Shown one piece after another: positions 12,873 to 22,291 of a DNA stretch of 64,000 bases (within the stretch, counting starts at the first letter, position 1; each line of letters begins with the position of its first letter). The stretch covers positions 186,001 through 250,000 of the forward strand of contig NZ_SSXX01000004.1 of NCBI RefSeq assembly GCF_009469615.1, given 5' to 3'. This DNA comes from Dechloromonas sp. H13 (lineage in GTDB: Bacteria; Pseudomonadota; Gammaproteobacteria; Burkholderiales; Rhodocyclaceae). The notes below the pieces were generated by a model. The model was given only the letters and a program-made list of their open reading frames with translations, was not told the DNA's origin and did no database searches. A program made the translations under genes and the position numbers.

Positions 12873-13268
12873 ATGGCTATGAGCGATCCGATCGCGGACA
12901 TGCTGACCCGCATCCGCAACGCCCAGCTCGCCGAAAAGGCGTCTGTGTCCATGCCTTCTTCCAAGCTCAAGGTGGCGATTGCCGCCGTGTTGAAGGATGA
13001 GGGTTACGTTGATGATTTCGCAGTTCGTGAGGCCGATGGCAAGCCGACCCTCGATATCGCGCTCAAGTACTATGCCGGTCGTCCGGTCATCGAGCGCATC
13101 GAGCGTGTTTCGAAGCCTGGTCTGCGTATCTACAAGGGCTGCGACGATATTCCCCGTGTCATGAACGGTCTTGGTGTCGCCATCGTGTCGACTCCGAAGG
13201 GCGTCATGACTGATCGCAAGGCTCGCGCCAGCAAGGTTGGCGGCGAAGTCCTGTGCATCGTGGCGTAA
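12873..13268 (+). CDS. rpsH: 30S ribosomal protein S8
   Basis: Central-domain 16S rRNA binding protein and, in E. coli, the translational repressor of the spc operon; 131 residues. The ATG at 12873 ([16 protein letters not shown]) has CAGGAGATACAG upstream; the ATG two codons later is a possible alternative. It ends [10 protein letters not shown] as in the family. Confidence 0.97.
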   Translation: MAMSDPIADMLTRIRNAQLAEKASVSMPSSKLKVAIAAVLKDEGYVDDFAVREADGKPTLDIALKYYAGRPVIERIERVSKPGLRIYKGCDDIPRVMNGLGVAIVSTPKGVMTDRKARASKVGGEVLCIVA

Positions 13269-13278
13269 GGGAGCAGAC

Positions 13279-13809
13279 ATGTCTCGAGTTGGTAAGAATC
13301 CCATCGTCCTTCCGGCTGGCGTCGAGCTCAGCATCGGCGAGCAGATCACGGTCAAGGGCCCTCTGGGTAGCCTGAAGACCGCGGCGCACCCGTCGGTCAA
13401 CGTCGCCGTTGAGGGTCAGAGTGTTGTGGTTTCCAAGATTGAAGGGGCGGTTAATGCCGGTGCCATGTGGGGCACCATGCGCGCCAACCTGAACAACATG
13501 GTTACCGGTGTTTCCAAAGGGTTCGAAAAGAAGCTGCAGCTGGTTGGCGTGGGTTACCGCGCCCAGGCACAGGGCGATACCCTGAATCTGACCCTTGGCT
13601 TCTCGCATCCGGTCGCGCACAAGATGCCCGCCGGTGTGAAGGTCGAGTGCCCGACCCAGACCGAAATCGTGATCAAGGGTTCGGACAAGCAGCAAGTCGG
13701 CCAGGTCGCCGCCGAAGTTCGTGCGTATCGGAAGCCGGAGCCCTACAAGGGCAAGGGCGTTCGCTACTCGGACGAAGTGGTGGTCATCAAGGAAACCAAG
13801 AAGAAGTAA
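13279..13809 (+). CDS. rplF: 50S ribosomal protein L6
   Basis: Large-subunit protein near the sarcin-ricin loop and factor binding site, 176 residues with two repeated domains. The ATG at 13279 behind AAGGGAGCAG gives the family start [15 protein letters not shown]. The longer frame from 13237 overlaps rpsH and is not used. It ends in the typical [13 protein letters not shown]. Confidence 0.98.
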   Translation: MSRVGKNPIVLPAGVELSIGEQITVKGPLGSLKTAAHPSVNVAVEGQSVVVSKIEGAVNAGAMWGTMRANLNNMVTGVSKGFEKKLQLVGVGYRAQAQGDTLNLTLGFSHPVAHKMPAGVKVECPTQTEIVIKGSDKQQVGQVAAEVRAYRKPEPYKGKGVRYSDEVVVIKETKKK

Positions 13810-13818
13810 GGGTGACAT

Positions 13819-14175
13819 ATGTTTAACAGGAAAGAAGCGCGTCTGCGCCGCGCCCGCAAAACCCGGGCCAAAATCGCCGAGCTCAAGGCTGTACGCCTGT
13901 GTGTCAACCGCACGAACTGCCACATTTACGCCCAGATCATCTCGGCCTGTGGTGGCAAGGTTCTGGCTTCGGCTTCCACGCTGGAAACGGCTGTTCGTAA
14001 GGACGTCGTCAACGGTGGCAACAAGGCTGCCGCCACTTCGATCGGCAAGCTGATCGCCGAGCGCGCCAAGGCCGCCGGCATCGAGCAAGTGGCTTTTGAT
14101 CGCTCCGGTCTCCAGTACCACGGTCGTGTTCAGGCGCTGGCGGAAGCTGCGCGTGAAGCCGGTCTGAAGTTCTGA
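13819..14175 (+). CDS. rplR: 50S ribosomal protein L18
   Basis: 5S rRNA binding protein, 118 residues. It has a basic N-terminus ([16 protein letters not shown]) and the C-terminal [20 protein letters not shown] signature. The ATG at 13819 follows TAAGGGTGACAT. It is followed by rpsE after 26 bases. Confidence 0.98.
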   Translation: MFNRKEARLRRARKTRAKIAELKAVRLCVNRTNCHIYAQIISACGGKVLASASTLETAVRKDVVNGGNKAAATSIGKLIAERAKAAGIEQVAFDRSGLQYHGRVQALAEAAREAGLKF

Positions 14176-14201
14176 TCGCCGCGAAAGGACAAGGTTAGAA
14201 A

Positions 14202-14729
14202 ATGGCTAAACCTGAAAGAAACAAGAAGCCCCAGCAGGCTGACGAGCGCGACGACGGCATGCGCGAAAAGATGGTTGCGGTCAACCGCGTCACCAAGGTG
14301 GTGAAGGGCGGCCGCATCCTCGGTTTCGCTGCGCTGACGGTCGTTGGCGACGGCGACGGCGGTATCGGCATGGGCAAGGGCAAGTCCCGCGAAGTGCCGG
14401 TTGCTGCGCAGAAGGCAATGGAAGAGGCGCGTCGCAAGATGGCCAAGGTCAGCCTGAAGAACGGCACCGTGCATCACACGGTCATGGGCCGTCATGGCGC
14501 GACCACCGTGATGATCCAGCCGGCCCCGGAAGGCACCGGCATCATTGCCGGCGGCGCCATGCGCGCCGTGTTCGAAGTCGTCGGCGTCACCAACGTCGTC
14601 GCCAAGGCGCATGGTTCGACCAATCCCTACAACATCGTGCGTGCCACAATCGACGGCCTGTCGAAGGTGAATACGCCGGCCGAGATTGCCGCCAAGCGTG
14701 GCCTGTCGGTTGAACAGATCCTGGGGTAA
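14202..14729 (+). CDS. rpsE: 30S ribosomal protein S5
   Basis: Small-subunit protein involved in decoding accuracy and mRNA helicase activity, 175 residues. The double-stranded RNA binding-like fold begins at [18 protein letters not shown] and the spectinomycin-site loop lies here. The [11 protein letters not shown] segment is intact. It is eight residues longer than E. coli, mostly at the N-terminus. rpmD starts three bases after the stop. Confidence 0.98.
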   Translation: MAKPERNKKPQQADERDDGMREKMVAVNRVTKVVKGGRILGFAALTVVGDGDGGIGMGKGKSREVPVAAQKAMEEARRKMAKVSLKNGTVHHTVMGRHGATTVMIQPAPEGTGIIAGGAMRAVFEVVGVTNVVAKAHGSTNPYNIVRATIDGLSKVNTPAEIAAKRGLSVEQILG

Positions 14730-14732
14730 GCC

Positions 14733-14915
14733 ATGGCTGACAAGAAAATCAAAGTGACGCTCGTCAAGAGCGTCATCGGCACCAAGCAGGATCACCGCGC
14801 GACGGTGCGTGGCCTGGGTCTGCGCAAGGTGAACAGTTCTGCTGAACTCGTGGATACGCCGGCGGTTCGCGGCATGATTCATAAGGTCCAGTATCTCGTG
14901 AAGGTTGAGGGTTAA
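14733..14915 (+). CDS. rpmD: 50S ribosomal protein L30
   Basis: Small large-subunit protein, 60 residues, with the characteristic [20 protein letters not shown] core. It is packed between rpsE and rplO with gaps of three bases on each side, so it is translated in a coupled way. Its ribosome binding site lies inside the end of rpsE (TGGGGTAAG). Confidence 0.96.
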   Translation: MADKKIKVTLVKSVIGTKQDHRATVRGLGLRKVNSSAELVDTPAVRGMIHKVQYLVKVEG

Positions 14916-14918
14916 GCC

Positions 14919-15353
14919 ATGCGTCTCAATACCATCAAGCCGGGTGAAGGCTCCAAGAAGGCCGCCAAGCGCGTCGGTCGCGGCATCGGCTCCGGTCTCG
15001 GCAAAACCTGTGGTCGTGGCCACAAGGGCCAGAAGTCCCGTTCCGGCGGCTTCCACAAGGTCGGCTTCGAGGGCGGCCAGATGCCTTTGCAGCGCCGTCT
15101 GCCGAAGCGCGGCTTCAATTCGCTGACGCGCGCCCGCAACTACGAAGTTCGTCTGACCGACCTCGACCGTCTGTCGGTCGATGAGATCGATCTGCTCGGA
15201 TTGCAGGCTGCCGGCATCGTTCCGGGTGACGCGCTGTCCGCCAAGGTAATCCTCTCGGGCGAGATCACCCGCAAGGTGACGCTCAAGGGGGTCGGTGCGA
15301 CCAAGGGCGCCAAGGTGGCCATCGAAGCTGCCGGCGGCTCGGTCGGCGAGTAA
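14919..15353 (+). CDS. rplO: 50S ribosomal protein L15
   Basis: Late assembly protein of the 50S subunit, 144 residues. It begins [20 protein letters not shown] and has the glycine-rich, basic N-terminal half typical of L15. Three bases separate it from rpmD. secY follows 20 bases later with a TTG start. Confidence 0.98.
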   Translation: MRLNTIKPGEGSKKAAKRVGRGIGSGLGKTCGRGHKGQKSRSGGFHKVGFEGGQMPLQRRLPKRGFNSLTRARNYEVRLTDLDRLSVDEIDLLGLQAAGIVPGDALSAKVILSGEITRKVTLKGVGATKGAKVAIEAAGGSVGE

Positions 15354-15373
15354 GGACAGGAAAGGTCAGGGCG

Positions 15374-16696
15374 TTGGCTGCAAATCCCAATACCGTTGGC
15401 AAGGGCGGCAAGTTCGGCGATCTCAAGCGCCGGCTGTGGTTCCTGCTCGGGGCACTGGTCGTGTATCGCATCGGCGCGCACATTCCGGTTCCCGGGATCG
15501 ATCCCAACGTTCTCTCCGATCTCTTCAATTCGCAACAGGGCGGCATCCTGGGCATGTTCAACATGTTCTCGGGCGGCGCCCTGTCGCGTTTCACCATTTT
15601 CGCGCTGGGGATCATGCCGTACATTTCGGCTTCGATCATCATGCAGCTGATGAGCGTTGCCAGTCCGCAACTTGAAGCCCTCAAGAAGGAGGGCGAGGCC
15701 GGACGCCGCAAGATTACGCAGTACACCCGCTACGGTACCGTAGCCCTGGCTCTGTTCCAGGGGTTGGGCATTGCCGTGGCGCTCGAGGCGCAGCCTGGGC
15801 TGGTCAATGATCCCGGTTTCCTGTTCCGCTTGACCACCGTCTCGACCCTGTTGACCGGAACGATGTTCCTGATGTGGCTGGGCGAGCAGGTGACCGAGCG
15901 CGGTCTGGGGAACGGCATCTCGATCATCATTTTCGCCGGTATCGCCGCCGGTTTGCCGAACGCCATCGGCGGCCTGCTCGAACTGGTGCGCACCGGTGCC
16001 ATGCACCCGCTGACGGCCCTGATCATCAGCGTCCTGGTGGTTCTGGTTACGGCATTCGTCGTCTTCGTCGAGCGTGGTCAACGAAAAATTCTGGTCAATT
16101 ACGCCAAGCGTCAGGTTGGCAACAAGATCTACGGTGGCCAGAGCTCCCATCTGCCGCTCAAGCTCAACATGTCGGGCGTCATTCCGCCGATCTTCGCCTC
16201 GTCGATCATCCTTTTCCCGGCAACCGTCGCCGGCTGGTTCGGGTCCGGGGAGTCGATGCGCTGGCTCAAGGATATCGCTGGCACCCTGTCGCCGGGTCAG
16301 CCGATCTACGTGATGCTCTACGCCGCAGCCATCGTCTTTTTCTGCTTCTTCTACACCGCGCTGGTTTTCAATTCCAAGGAAACCGCGGACAACCTTAAGA
16401 AGAGCGGCGCCTTCGTTCCCGGCATTCGCCCGGGCGAACAGACGGCGCGCTATATCGACAAGATTCTGATGCGCCTGACGCTGATCGGTGCTGCGTACAT
16501 CACACTGGTCTGCCTGCTGCCCGAATTTCTTATTCTCAAGTGGAACGTGCCATTCTATTTCGGTGGCACTTCCCTGCTGATTATCGTCGTCGTCACGATG
16601 GACTTCATGTCCCAGGTCCAGGCCTACGTGATGTCGCATCAATACGAAAGCCTCTTGAAGAAAGCGAACTTCAAGGGCTCGCCAATGATCAAGTAA
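15374..16696 (+). CDS. secY: Protein translocase subunit SecY
   Basis: Channel subunit of the SecYEG translocon, 440 residues with ten predicted membrane helices. The start is TTG (15374), giving [20 protein letters not shown]. No ATG lies in frame between the rplO stop and this point, and GGACAGGAAAGG is upstream. Conserved segments include the IPVPGIDP plug region after helix 1 and the [12 protein letters not shown] loop. It is cotranscribed with the spc genes, as in other proteobacteria. Confidence 0.97.
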   Translation: MAANPNTVGKGGKFGDLKRRLWFLLGALVVYRIGAHIPVPGIDPNVLSDLFNSQQGGILGMFNMFSGGALSRFTIFALGIMPYISASIIMQLMSVASPQLEALKKEGEAGRRKITQYTRYGTVALALFQGLGIAVALEAQPGLVNDPGFLFRLTTVSTLLTGTMFLMWLGEQVTERGLGNGISIIIFAGIAAGLPNAIGGLLELVRTGAMHPLTALIISVLVVLVTAFVVFVERGQRKILVNYAKRQVGNKIYGGQSSHLPLKLNMSGVIPPIFASSIILFPATVAGWFGSGESMRWLKDIAGTLSPGQPIYVMLYAAAIVFFCFFYTALVFNSKETADNLKKSGAFVPGIRPGEQTARYIDKILMRLTLIGAAYITLVCLLPEFLILKWNVPFYFGGTSLLIIVVVTMDFMSQVQAYVMSHQYESLLKKANFKGSPMIK

Positions 16697-16702
16697 CCAG
16701 TC

Positions 16703-16921
16703 ATGGCCAAGGAAGATTACATCGAAATGCAGGGCGAGGTCGTCGAGAACCTCCCCAATGCGACCTTCAAGGTCAAGCTGGAAAACGGGCACATCGTGCA
16801 TAGCTTCATTTCCGGGAAGATGCGCATGCACTACATCCGCATCCTGCCTGGCGATAAGGTGACCGTGCAGTTGACCCCGTATGACCTGACCAAGGCGCGG
16901 ATCGTTTTCCGGGCCAAGTAA
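16703..16921 (+). CDS. infA: Translation initiation factor IF-1
   Basis: Single OB-fold initiation factor that occupies the A site during initiation, 72 residues, the standard length. It starts [20 protein letters not shown]. infA inside the spc operon between secY and rpmJ is typical of betaproteobacteria and Gram-positives but not of E. coli. The Shine-Dalgarno is weak and the gene lies six bases after secY, which suggests coupling. Confidence 0.96.
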   Translation: MAKEDYIEMQGEVVENLPNATFKVKLENGHIVHSFISGKMRMHYIRILPGDKVTVQLTPYDLTKARIVFRAK

Positions 16922-16995
16922 AGATTCTCTACGCAATAAACCGCAGGGCAAGGAATCACGGCTGCTTCCAAGCTCTCGCAGACGAGGAGTAAGAC

Positions 16996-17109
16996 ATGAA
17001 AGTGCAACCTTCAGTGAAGCGCGTTTGCCGCAATTGCAAAGTCATCCGTCGCAAGGGTGTGGTGCGCGTCATTTGCAAGGACCCGCGTCATAAGCAGCGC
17101 CAGGGTTGA
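16996..17109 (+). CDS. rpmJ: 50S ribosomal protein L36
   Basis: Smallest large-subunit protein, 37 residues, starting [20 protein letters not shown]. It has the zinc-binding pattern C-x2-C-x12-C-x5-H, so it is the zinc-containing form. The ATG at 16996 follows GACGAGGAGTAAG. It lies 74 bases after infA and 51 bases before rpsM, the usual place. Confidence 0.95.
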   Translation: MKVQPSVKRVCRNCKVIRRKGVVRVICKDPRHKQRQG

Positions 17110-17160
17110 TTCCCTGTCGAGTCCGGCATTTGTTAATTTTCGAAATATTGGAGTGATTCG

Positions 17161-17523
17161 ATGGCCCGTATTGCAGGGGTAAACATTCCGAACCATCAGC
17201 ATGCTGAAATCGCCCTGACCGCGATTTACGGCATCGGCCGTAGCCGTGCGCAGAAGATCTGTGATGCGGCCGGTGTGGCTCGTACCATCAAAATGAAGGA
17301 CCTGTCCGACGCGGACATGGACCGCCTGCGTGACGAAGTCGGCAAGTTCACCGTCGAAGGTGACCTGCGCCGCGAAGTCACCATGAACATCAAGCGTCTG
17401 ATGGACCTCGGTTGCTACCGTGGCCTGCGTCACCGCAAGGGTCTGCCTTGCCGTGGCCAGCGCACCCGTACCAATGCGCGTACCCGCAAGGGCCCGCGCA
17501 AGGCCATCGCCGGCAAGAAGTAA
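17161..17523 (+). CDS. rpsM: 30S ribosomal protein S13
   Basis: Small-subunit head protein that contacts the P-site tRNA and the 50S subunit, 120 residues. It starts [20 protein letters not shown], with the helix-two-turn-helix [13 protein letters not shown] and the basic tail [17 protein letters not shown]. First gene of the alpha group; ATTGGAGTG precedes the ATG. Confidence 0.98.
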   Translation: MARIAGVNIPNHQHAEIALTAIYGIGRSRAQKICDAAGVARTIKMKDLSDADMDRLRDEVGKFTVEGDLRREVTMNIKRLMDLGCYRGLRHRKGLPCRGQRTRTNARTRKGPRKAIAGKK

Positions 17524-17535
17524 TAGGGACAGAAC

Positions 17536-17925
17536 ATGGCAAAGACTGCTACCAAAGTTCGCAAGAAGGTCAAGAAGAACGTTGCCGAGGGCATCGCCCA
17601 CATTCACGCTTCGTTCAACAACACCATCATCACCATTACCGACCGTCAGGGCAACGCGCTGTCCTGGGCTACTTCCGGCGGTGCCGGCTTCCGCGGTTCG
17701 CGGAAGTCCACCCCGTTTGCCGCCCAGGTCGCTGCCGAAGCCGCTGGCAAGGCCGCCCAGGAATGTGGCGTCAAGAACCTCGAAGTCCGCATCAAGGGCC
17801 CGGGTCCTGGCCGCGAATCTTCCGTCCGCGCGCTGAACGCGCTGGGCATGAAGATCACCGCGATTTCCGACGTGACGCCGGTGCCGCACAACGGCTGCCG
17901 TCCGCCTAAAAAGCGCCGCATCTAA
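17536..17925 (+). CDS. rpsK: 30S ribosomal protein S11
   Basis: Platform protein of the small subunit at the E site, 129 residues, the E. coli length. The C-terminal [15 protein letters not shown] is conserved. It starts 12 bases after rpsM behind AGGGACAG and is followed by rpsD after 12 bases. Confidence 0.98.
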   Translation: MAKTATKVRKKVKKNVAEGIAHIHASFNNTIITITDRQGNALSWATSGGAGFRGSRKSTPFAAQVAAEAAGKAAQECGVKNLEVRIKGPGPGRESSVRALNALGMKITAISDVTPVPHNGCRPPKKRRI

Positions 17926-17937
17926 GGAGAAAGACAA

Positions 17938-18567
17938 GTGGCTCGTAATCTCGATCCGAAATGCCGTCAGTGCCGCCGCGAGGGCGAAAAGCTGTTCCTG
18001 AAGGGCGAAAAGTGCTTCACCGACAAGTGCGCCATTGAGCGCCGCTCGTATGCGCCTGGCCAGCATGGCCAGAAGTCCGGTGCCCGCCTGTCCGACTACG
18101 GCGTGCACCTGCGCGCCAAGCAGAAGATCCGTCGCGTATACGGCGTGCTCGAAGGCCAGTTCCGCAAGACCTTTGCCGAAGCCGAGCGCCGCAAGGGCCA
18201 GACCGGCGAAAACCTGCTGCAACTGCTGGAAGCACGCCTCGATTCCGTCGCCTATCGCATGGGCTTCGGCGCCTCGCGCACCGAGTCGCGCCAGATCGTC
18301 CGCCACAACGGCGTCCTGGTCAATGGCAAGCGCGTGAACATTCCTTCCTTCATCGTCAAGCCGGGCGACGTCGTCCAGTTGACCGACCGTGCGCGCGCTT
18401 CCCTGCGTTGCAAGGCCGCTCTCGAAGCCGCCGAATCCCGCGGTTTCCCCGAGTGGATCGCCGTCGATGTCAAGGAAGGCAAGGGCACGTTCAAGGCCAT
18501 GCCGCAGCGCTCCGAGCTGCCATCGACCCTGAACGAAGGTCTCGTCATCGAACTTTACTCGAAGTAA
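17938..18567 (+). CDS. rpsD: 30S ribosomal protein S4, four-cysteine form
   Basis: Primary 16S rRNA binding protein and, in E. coli, the translational repressor of the alpha operon; 209 residues. The start is GTG (17938) behind TAAGGAGAAAG. Unlike the E. coli protein, the N-terminus carries four cysteines (CRQC, then C and C in EKCFTDKCAIE), a likely zinc site. The S4 RNA-binding domain (LLEARLDSVAYRMGFGASR) is intact. Confidence 0.98.
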   Translation: MARNLDPKCRQCRREGEKLFLKGEKCFTDKCAIERRSYAPGQHGQKSGARLSDYGVHLRAKQKIRRVYGVLEGQFRKTFAEAERRKGQTGENLLQLLEARLDSVAYRMGFGASRTESRQIVRHNGVLVNGKRVNIPSFIVKPGDVVQLTDRARASLRCKAALEAAESRGFPEWIAVDVKEGKGTFKAMPQRSELPSTLNEGLVIELYSK

Positions 18568-18591
18568 GCACTGAGCAGAGGAATTTAGCCC

Positions 18592-19566
18592 ATGCAAAGC
18601 AGTGGACTTCTAAAACCCCGCATCATCGACGTGCAAAGCGTTTCGCCCGTGCAGGCCAAGGTGGTCATGGAGCCGTTCGAACGCGGTTATGGACATACCC
18701 TGGGCAACGCGTTGCGCCGCATCCTGCTGTCGTCGATGCCCGGTTACGCACCGACGGAAGTCGGTATCGACGGCGTGCTGCACGAGTACTCGACCGTCGA
18801 TGGCGTTCAGGAAGATGTCGTCGACATCCTGCTGAACCTCAAGGGTATCGTTTTCAAGCTGCACAACCGCGACGTGGTCAACCTGAAGCTCGCCAAGGAA
18901 GGCGAAGGTGCCGTTCGCGCCGGTGACATCGAGTTGCCGCACGACGTCGAAATCATCAATCCGGAGCACGTCATCGCTCACCTTTCCCCGGGCGGCAAGC
19001 TGGCCATGGAAGTGAAGGTTGAGAAGGGTCGCGGCTATGTGCCGGGCAACGTGCGCAACCTGGGCGACTCGAAGGCAATCGGAAAACTGGTTCTGGACGC
19101 TTCGTTCAGCCCCATCCGCCGTGTCGCCTACGCCGTCGAGAGTGCGCGTGTCGAACAGCGTACCGACCTTGACAAGCTGATCGTCGATATCGAGACCAAC
19201 GGCGTCGTCGAGCCGGAAGAGGCCATCCGCTACGCGGCTCGCGTGCTGATGGAGCAACTCTCCGTCTTCGCCGACCTCGAAGGTACCGCGCCGGTCGCCG
19301 AGGCCTCGAAGCCTGCACAGGTCGACCCGGTGCTGCTCCGTCCGGTGGATGATCTCGAACTGACTGTTCGCTCGGCGAACTGCCTGAAGGCCGAGAACAT
19401 CTATTACATCGGCGACCTCATCCAGCGTACCGAGAACGAGCTTCTCAAGACCCCGAACCTGGGTCGCAAGTCGCTGAACGAGATCAAGGAAGTGCTGGCT
19501 GCCCGCGGCTTGACCCTGGGCATGAAATTGGAAAATTGGCCGCCGGCCGGTCTGGAAAAGGTCTGA
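18592..19566 (+). CDS. rpoA: RNA polymerase alpha subunit
   Basis: Assembly and regulatory subunit of RNA polymerase, 324 residues. The N-terminal dimerisation domain includes [20 protein letters not shown]. The C-terminal domain (about 240-324) contains [16 protein letters not shown] UP-element binding residues and [19 protein letters not shown]. The ATG at 18592 has AGAGGAATTT upstream. The stop codon lies in the loop of a 10-base inverted repeat. Confidence 0.98.
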   Translation: MQSSGLLKPRIIDVQSVSPVQAKVVMEPFERGYGHTLGNALRRILLSSMPGYAPTEVGIDGVLHEYSTVDGVQEDVVDILLNLKGIVFKLHNRDVVNLKLAKEGEGAVRAGDIELPHDVEIINPEHVIAHLSPGGKLAMEVKVEKGRGYVPGNVRNLGDSKAIGKLVLDASFSPIRRVAYAVESARVEQRTDLDKLIVDIETNGVVEPEEAIRYAARVLMEQLSVFADLEGTAPVAEASKPAQVDPVLLRPVDDLELTVRSANCLKAENIYYIGDLIQRTENELLKTPNLGRKSLNEIKEVLAARGLTLGMKLENWPPAGLEKV

Positions 19567-19577
19567 GGACCTTTTCC
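19554..19577 (+). other. Perfect inverted repeat spanning the rpoA stop codon
   Basis: GGAAAAGGTC (19554-19563), loop TGAG holding the rpoA stop, and GACCTTTTCC (19568-19577). The stem is perfect over ten bases. No T-run follows, so it is not a classical terminator; it could reduce read-through into rplQ, be an RNase site, or stabilise the upstream mRNA. Function is unknown. Confidence 0.55.
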
Positions 19578-19624
19578 GACCCGGGCAGTCAAGGGACGCC
19601 TGTAGAACATAGAAAGGATTAACC

Positions 19625-20026
19625 ATGCGTCACCGTTTGGGACTTCGCAAACTCAACCGTACCAGCAGCCATCGCCTGGCGATGCTGCGCAACATGACCG
19701 TTTCGCTGCTCCGTCACGAAGCCATCAAGACCACCGTGCCGAAGGCCAAGGAACTGCGTCGTGTCGTCGAACCGATGATCACCCTCGGCAAGACGCCGAC
19801 CCTGGCGAACAAGCGCCTGGCGTTCGATCGCCTGCGCGACCGCGAAATCGTCGTCAAGCTGTTCGCCGAAATCGGCCCGCGCTATGCGACCCGTCCGGGT
19901 GGCTACCTGCGCATCCTCAAGTGCGGCTTCCGCGTCGGTGACAATGCGCCGATGGCGTTCGTCGAATTGGTGGACCGCCCGGAGCCGACCGAAGCGGTGG
20001 AAGTTGAAGAATCTGCAGCCGAATAA
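19625..20026 (+). CDS. rplQ: 50S ribosomal protein L17
   Basis: Large-subunit protein, 133 residues, starting [20 protein letters not shown]. It is six residues longer than E. coli because of an acidic C-terminal tail (VEVEESAAE). Last gene of the alpha group, 58 bases after rpoA and ahead of a strong terminator. AAAGGATT is the binding site. Confidence 0.98.
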   Translation: MRHRLGLRKLNRTSSHRLAMLRNMTVSLLRHEAIKTTVPKAKELRRVVEPMITLGKTPTLANKRLAFDRLRDREIVVKLFAEIGPRYATRPGGYLRILKCGFRVGDNAPMAFVELVDRPEPTEAVEVEESAAE

Positions 20027-20047
20027 GCTGTCAGCCGCAGAATGAAG

Positions 20048-20074
20048 AAGGCCGGGATTTTCCCGGCCTTTTTT
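20048..20074. terminator. Bidirectional terminator between rplQ and the glt operon
   Basis: AAGGCCGGGA (20048-20057), loop TTT, TCCCGGCCTT (20061-20070), then TTTT. The stem is perfect, with A-rich sequence on the left and T-rich on the right, so it can stop both the rplQ transcript and the opposing gltL transcript, whose stop codon lies at 20078. Confidence 0.9.
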
Positions 20075-20077
20075 CTT

Positions 20078-20806
20078 TCAGTGCTGAAGGATTTTCGAGA
20101 GGAACAATTGCGCTCGCTGAGAGCGCGGCGTGCCGAAGAAGTCTTCCTTCCTTGCATCCTCGACGATCTTCCCCTGATCCATGAAGATTACCCGATGTGC
20201 GACCTTGCGCGCGAAGCCCATCTCGTGGGTGACGCACATCATGGTCATGCCTTCGTGAGCCAGTTCGACCATGACGTCAAGCACCTCGTTGATCATCTCG
20301 GGGTCGAGCGCCGACGTGGGCTCGTCGAACAGCATGCAGATCGGGTCCATGGCCAGCGCGCGGGCGATCGCCACGCGCTGCTGCTGGCCGCCGGAAAGCT
20401 CACCCGGGAACTTGTGGGCATGCGCTTTCAGGCCGACGCGGTCGAGCAGTTTCAGGCCCTTCTCGGTTGCCTCGTCCTTGCCGCGCTTGAGCACCTTGAT
20501 CTGGCCGATGGTCAGGTTGTCGGTAATGCTCATGTGCGGAAACAGTTCGAAGTGCTGAAAAACCATGCCGACGTGGGCGCGCAATTTCGATAGATTGGTC
20601 TTCGGGTCGCCGACTGAGGTGCCCCTGACGAGGATTTCGCCTTTCTGGAACGGTTCCAGCCCATTCACGCACTTGATCAGGGTCGATTTTCCCGACCCCG
20701 AAGGGCCGCAGACGACGACCACCTCGCCTTTCTCGACACTGGTCGTGCAATCCGTGAGGACCTGGAACTGGCCATACCACTTGGAAACATCCTTGATTTC
20801 GATCAT
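20078..20806 (-). CDS. gltL: Glutamate/aspartate ABC transporter ATPase
   Basis: ATP-hydrolysing subunit of a polar amino acid importer at the cytoplasmic face, 242 residues (E. coli GltL 241). Walker [10 protein letters not shown], signature [15 protein letters not shown], Walker [14 protein letters not shown] and the H-loop (CVTHEMGFA) are all intact. Last gene of the gltI-J-K-L order; its ATG overlaps the gltK stop by ATGA. GlnQ-type specificity cannot be excluded from this subunit alone. Confidence 0.9.
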   Translation of the reverse strand: MIEIKDVSKWYGQFQVLTDCTTSVEKGEVVVVCGPSGSGKSTLIKCVNGLEPFQKGEILVRGTSVGDPKTNLSKLRAHVGMVFQHFELFPHMSITDNLTIGQIKVLKRGKDEATEKGLKLLDRVGLKAHAHKFPGELSGGQQQRVAIARALAMDPICMLFDEPTSALDPEMINEVLDVMVELAHEGMTMMCVTHEMGFARKVAHRVIFMDQGKIVEDARKEDFFGTPRSQRAQLFLSKILQH

Positions 20807-21483
20807 TGGCTGAATCTCGCTTGAAGGCGCTTCACGACCCGGGAGACCGAGAAGCAGATGACGAAATAGACGGCGCCGGCAAAAAGCAGCAGTTCGACGA
20901 GCCGCCCGTCACGGTCGCCGATCTTGTACGAGGTGCCGAAGAAGTCGGAAAGGCCGATCACATAGACCAGGGAAGTGTCCTGGAACAGGATGATGCCCTG
21001 CGTCAGGAGCAGCGGGAGCATATTGCGGAAGGCCTGCGGCAGGACGATCAGGCGCATCGTCTGCCCCGGCGTCAGGCCGAGGGCGAGGCCGGCGGCGACC
21101 TGTCCCTTGGCCACGCTCTGAATCCCGGCGCGGATGATTTCCGAGTAGTAGGCGGCCTCGAACAGGGCGAAGGCGACGAGCGCCGAGGTCAGCCGGATAT
21201 CGCCGATGTTCTGCCCGAAAATGGCCTTCAAGCCTTGCGGCACGATCAGGTAGAACCACAGGATGACCATCACCAGCGGTACCGAACGGAACAGGTTGAC
21301 GTAGGCCGTGGCGAGAAACGCCAGGACGCGGCTCCTGCCGAGGCGTGCAACCGCCAGCAGGGTGCCCCAGACGATGCCGACGAAAATGGCGGTCAGCGTC
21401 ACTTCGAGCGTGATCGCCATGCCCTTGAGGAGCAGGGGGATGGCACCGGGGATGGAGGACCAGTCGAATTCGTACATGCTCAT
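20803..21483 (-). CDS. gltK: Glutamate/aspartate ABC transporter permease GltK
   Basis: Inner-membrane permease, 226 residues (E. coli GltK 224), with about five membrane helices and the HisMQ-family coupling loop region ([20 protein letters not shown]). The start [14 protein letters not shown] at 21483 overlaps the gltJ stop as ATGA. The much longer frame to 22128 is only an open frame inside gltJ. It pairs with GltJ as a heterodimer. Confidence 0.9.
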   Translation of the reverse strand: MSMYEFDWSSIPGAIPLLLKGMAITLEVTLTAIFVGIVWGTLLAVARLGRSRVLAFLATAYVNLFRSVPLVMVILWFYLIVPQGLKAIFGQNIGDIRLTSALVAFALFEAAYYSEIIRAGIQSVAKGQVAAGLALGLTPGQTMRLIVLPQAFRNMLPLLLTQGIILFQDTSLVYVIGLSDFFGTSYKIGDRDGRLVELLLFAGAVYFVICFSVSRVVKRLQARFSQ

Positions 21484-22217
21484 TTCCCTCCGACGAAGCC
21501 GGGCACCTGCACCCGCTTTTCGAGACGGCGCATGAGGAACATCACGGTGACGTTGATCAGCAGGTAGAGCAGCGTCACGGCGATGAAGGCCTCGTAGGGT
21601 TGGGCGGTGAAATCGACCAGGTGCTGGGCCTGGCGCGAGAGCTCGATGAGGCCGATGGTGGTGGCGACCGCGGAGTTCTTGAAGATGTTGAGGAATTCCG
21701 AGGTCAGCGGCGGGACGATGATGCGGTAGGCCATCGGCAGCAGCACGTGGCGATAGCACTGGGCCAGCGTGAAGCCCATCGCCAGGCCGGCATTCTTCTG
21801 GCCGCGCGGAAGGGAATTGATGCCGGCGCGCACCTGTTCGGCGACGCGCGCCGCCGTGAACAGGCCAAGGCAGACCATGGCCGAGAAGAACTGCTGGGCC
21901 AGCGGATTCATCTGCTTGAAGGTGTTGCCCATTTCGCCCGGCAGCAGTTCCGGCAGCACGAAATACCAGATGAACAGTTGGACCAGCAGGGGAATGTTGC
22001 GGAAGACCTCGACGTAGCTGGCAGCGATCAGTCCCAGCCAGCGGTTGGGAACCGTGCGCAGGACGCCGATGACCGAACCGACGACCAGCGCGATGATCCA
22101 CGCGGTGAGCGAGAGGGTGACGGTCCACTTCAGGCCTTCGAACAGCCAGGCCAGATAGGTTCCCTCACCCGTCGCGCTGGGCTGGAGAAAGACCTGCCAA
22201 TTCCAGTTGTACGCCAT
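21480..22217 (-). CDS. gltJ: Glutamate/aspartate ABC transporter permease GltJ
   Basis: Second inner-membrane permease of the importer, 245 residues (E. coli GltJ 246). It begins [13 protein letters not shown] like GltJ and carries the coupling loop [18 protein letters not shown]. The ATG at 22217 has a GGGGGAGG binding site. A hairpin at 22240-22272 separates it from gltI. Confidence 0.9.
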   Translation of the reverse strand: MAYNWNWQVFLQPSATGEGTYLAWLFEGLKWTVTLSLTAWIIALVVGSVIGVLRTVPNRWLGLIAASYVEVFRNIPLLVQLFIWYFVLPELLPGEMGNTFKQMNPLAQQFFSAMVCLGLFTAARVAEQVRAGINSLPRGQKNAGLAMGFTLAQCYRHVLLPMAYRIIVPPLTSEFLNIFKNSAVATTIGLIELSRQAQHLVDFTAQPYEAFIAVTLLYLLINVTVMFLMRRLEKRVQVPGFVGGK

Positions 22218-22239
22218 GCGACCACCTCCCCCTCAGAAG

Positions 22240-22272
22240 CGGTCTGCCCGGAAAATCGCCCCCGGCAGACCG
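22240..22272 (-). other. gltI-gltJ intercistronic hairpin
   Basis: CGGTCTGCC (22240-22248) pairs with GGCAGACCG (22264-22272) around a 15-base loop. It lies 19 bases after the gltI stop and before gltJ. Such stems after binding-protein genes commonly protect the upstream mRNA and give the binding protein excess over the permeases. No T-run is present. Confidence 0.5.
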
Positions 22273-22291
22273 TCGACCGCAACCGATGGAA

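Noticed and set aside
15140..16951. 603-codon minus-strand frame under rplO, secY and infA
   Set aside because: Antisense shadow of conserved genes, with a His/Asp/Arg-rich translation typical of such frames.
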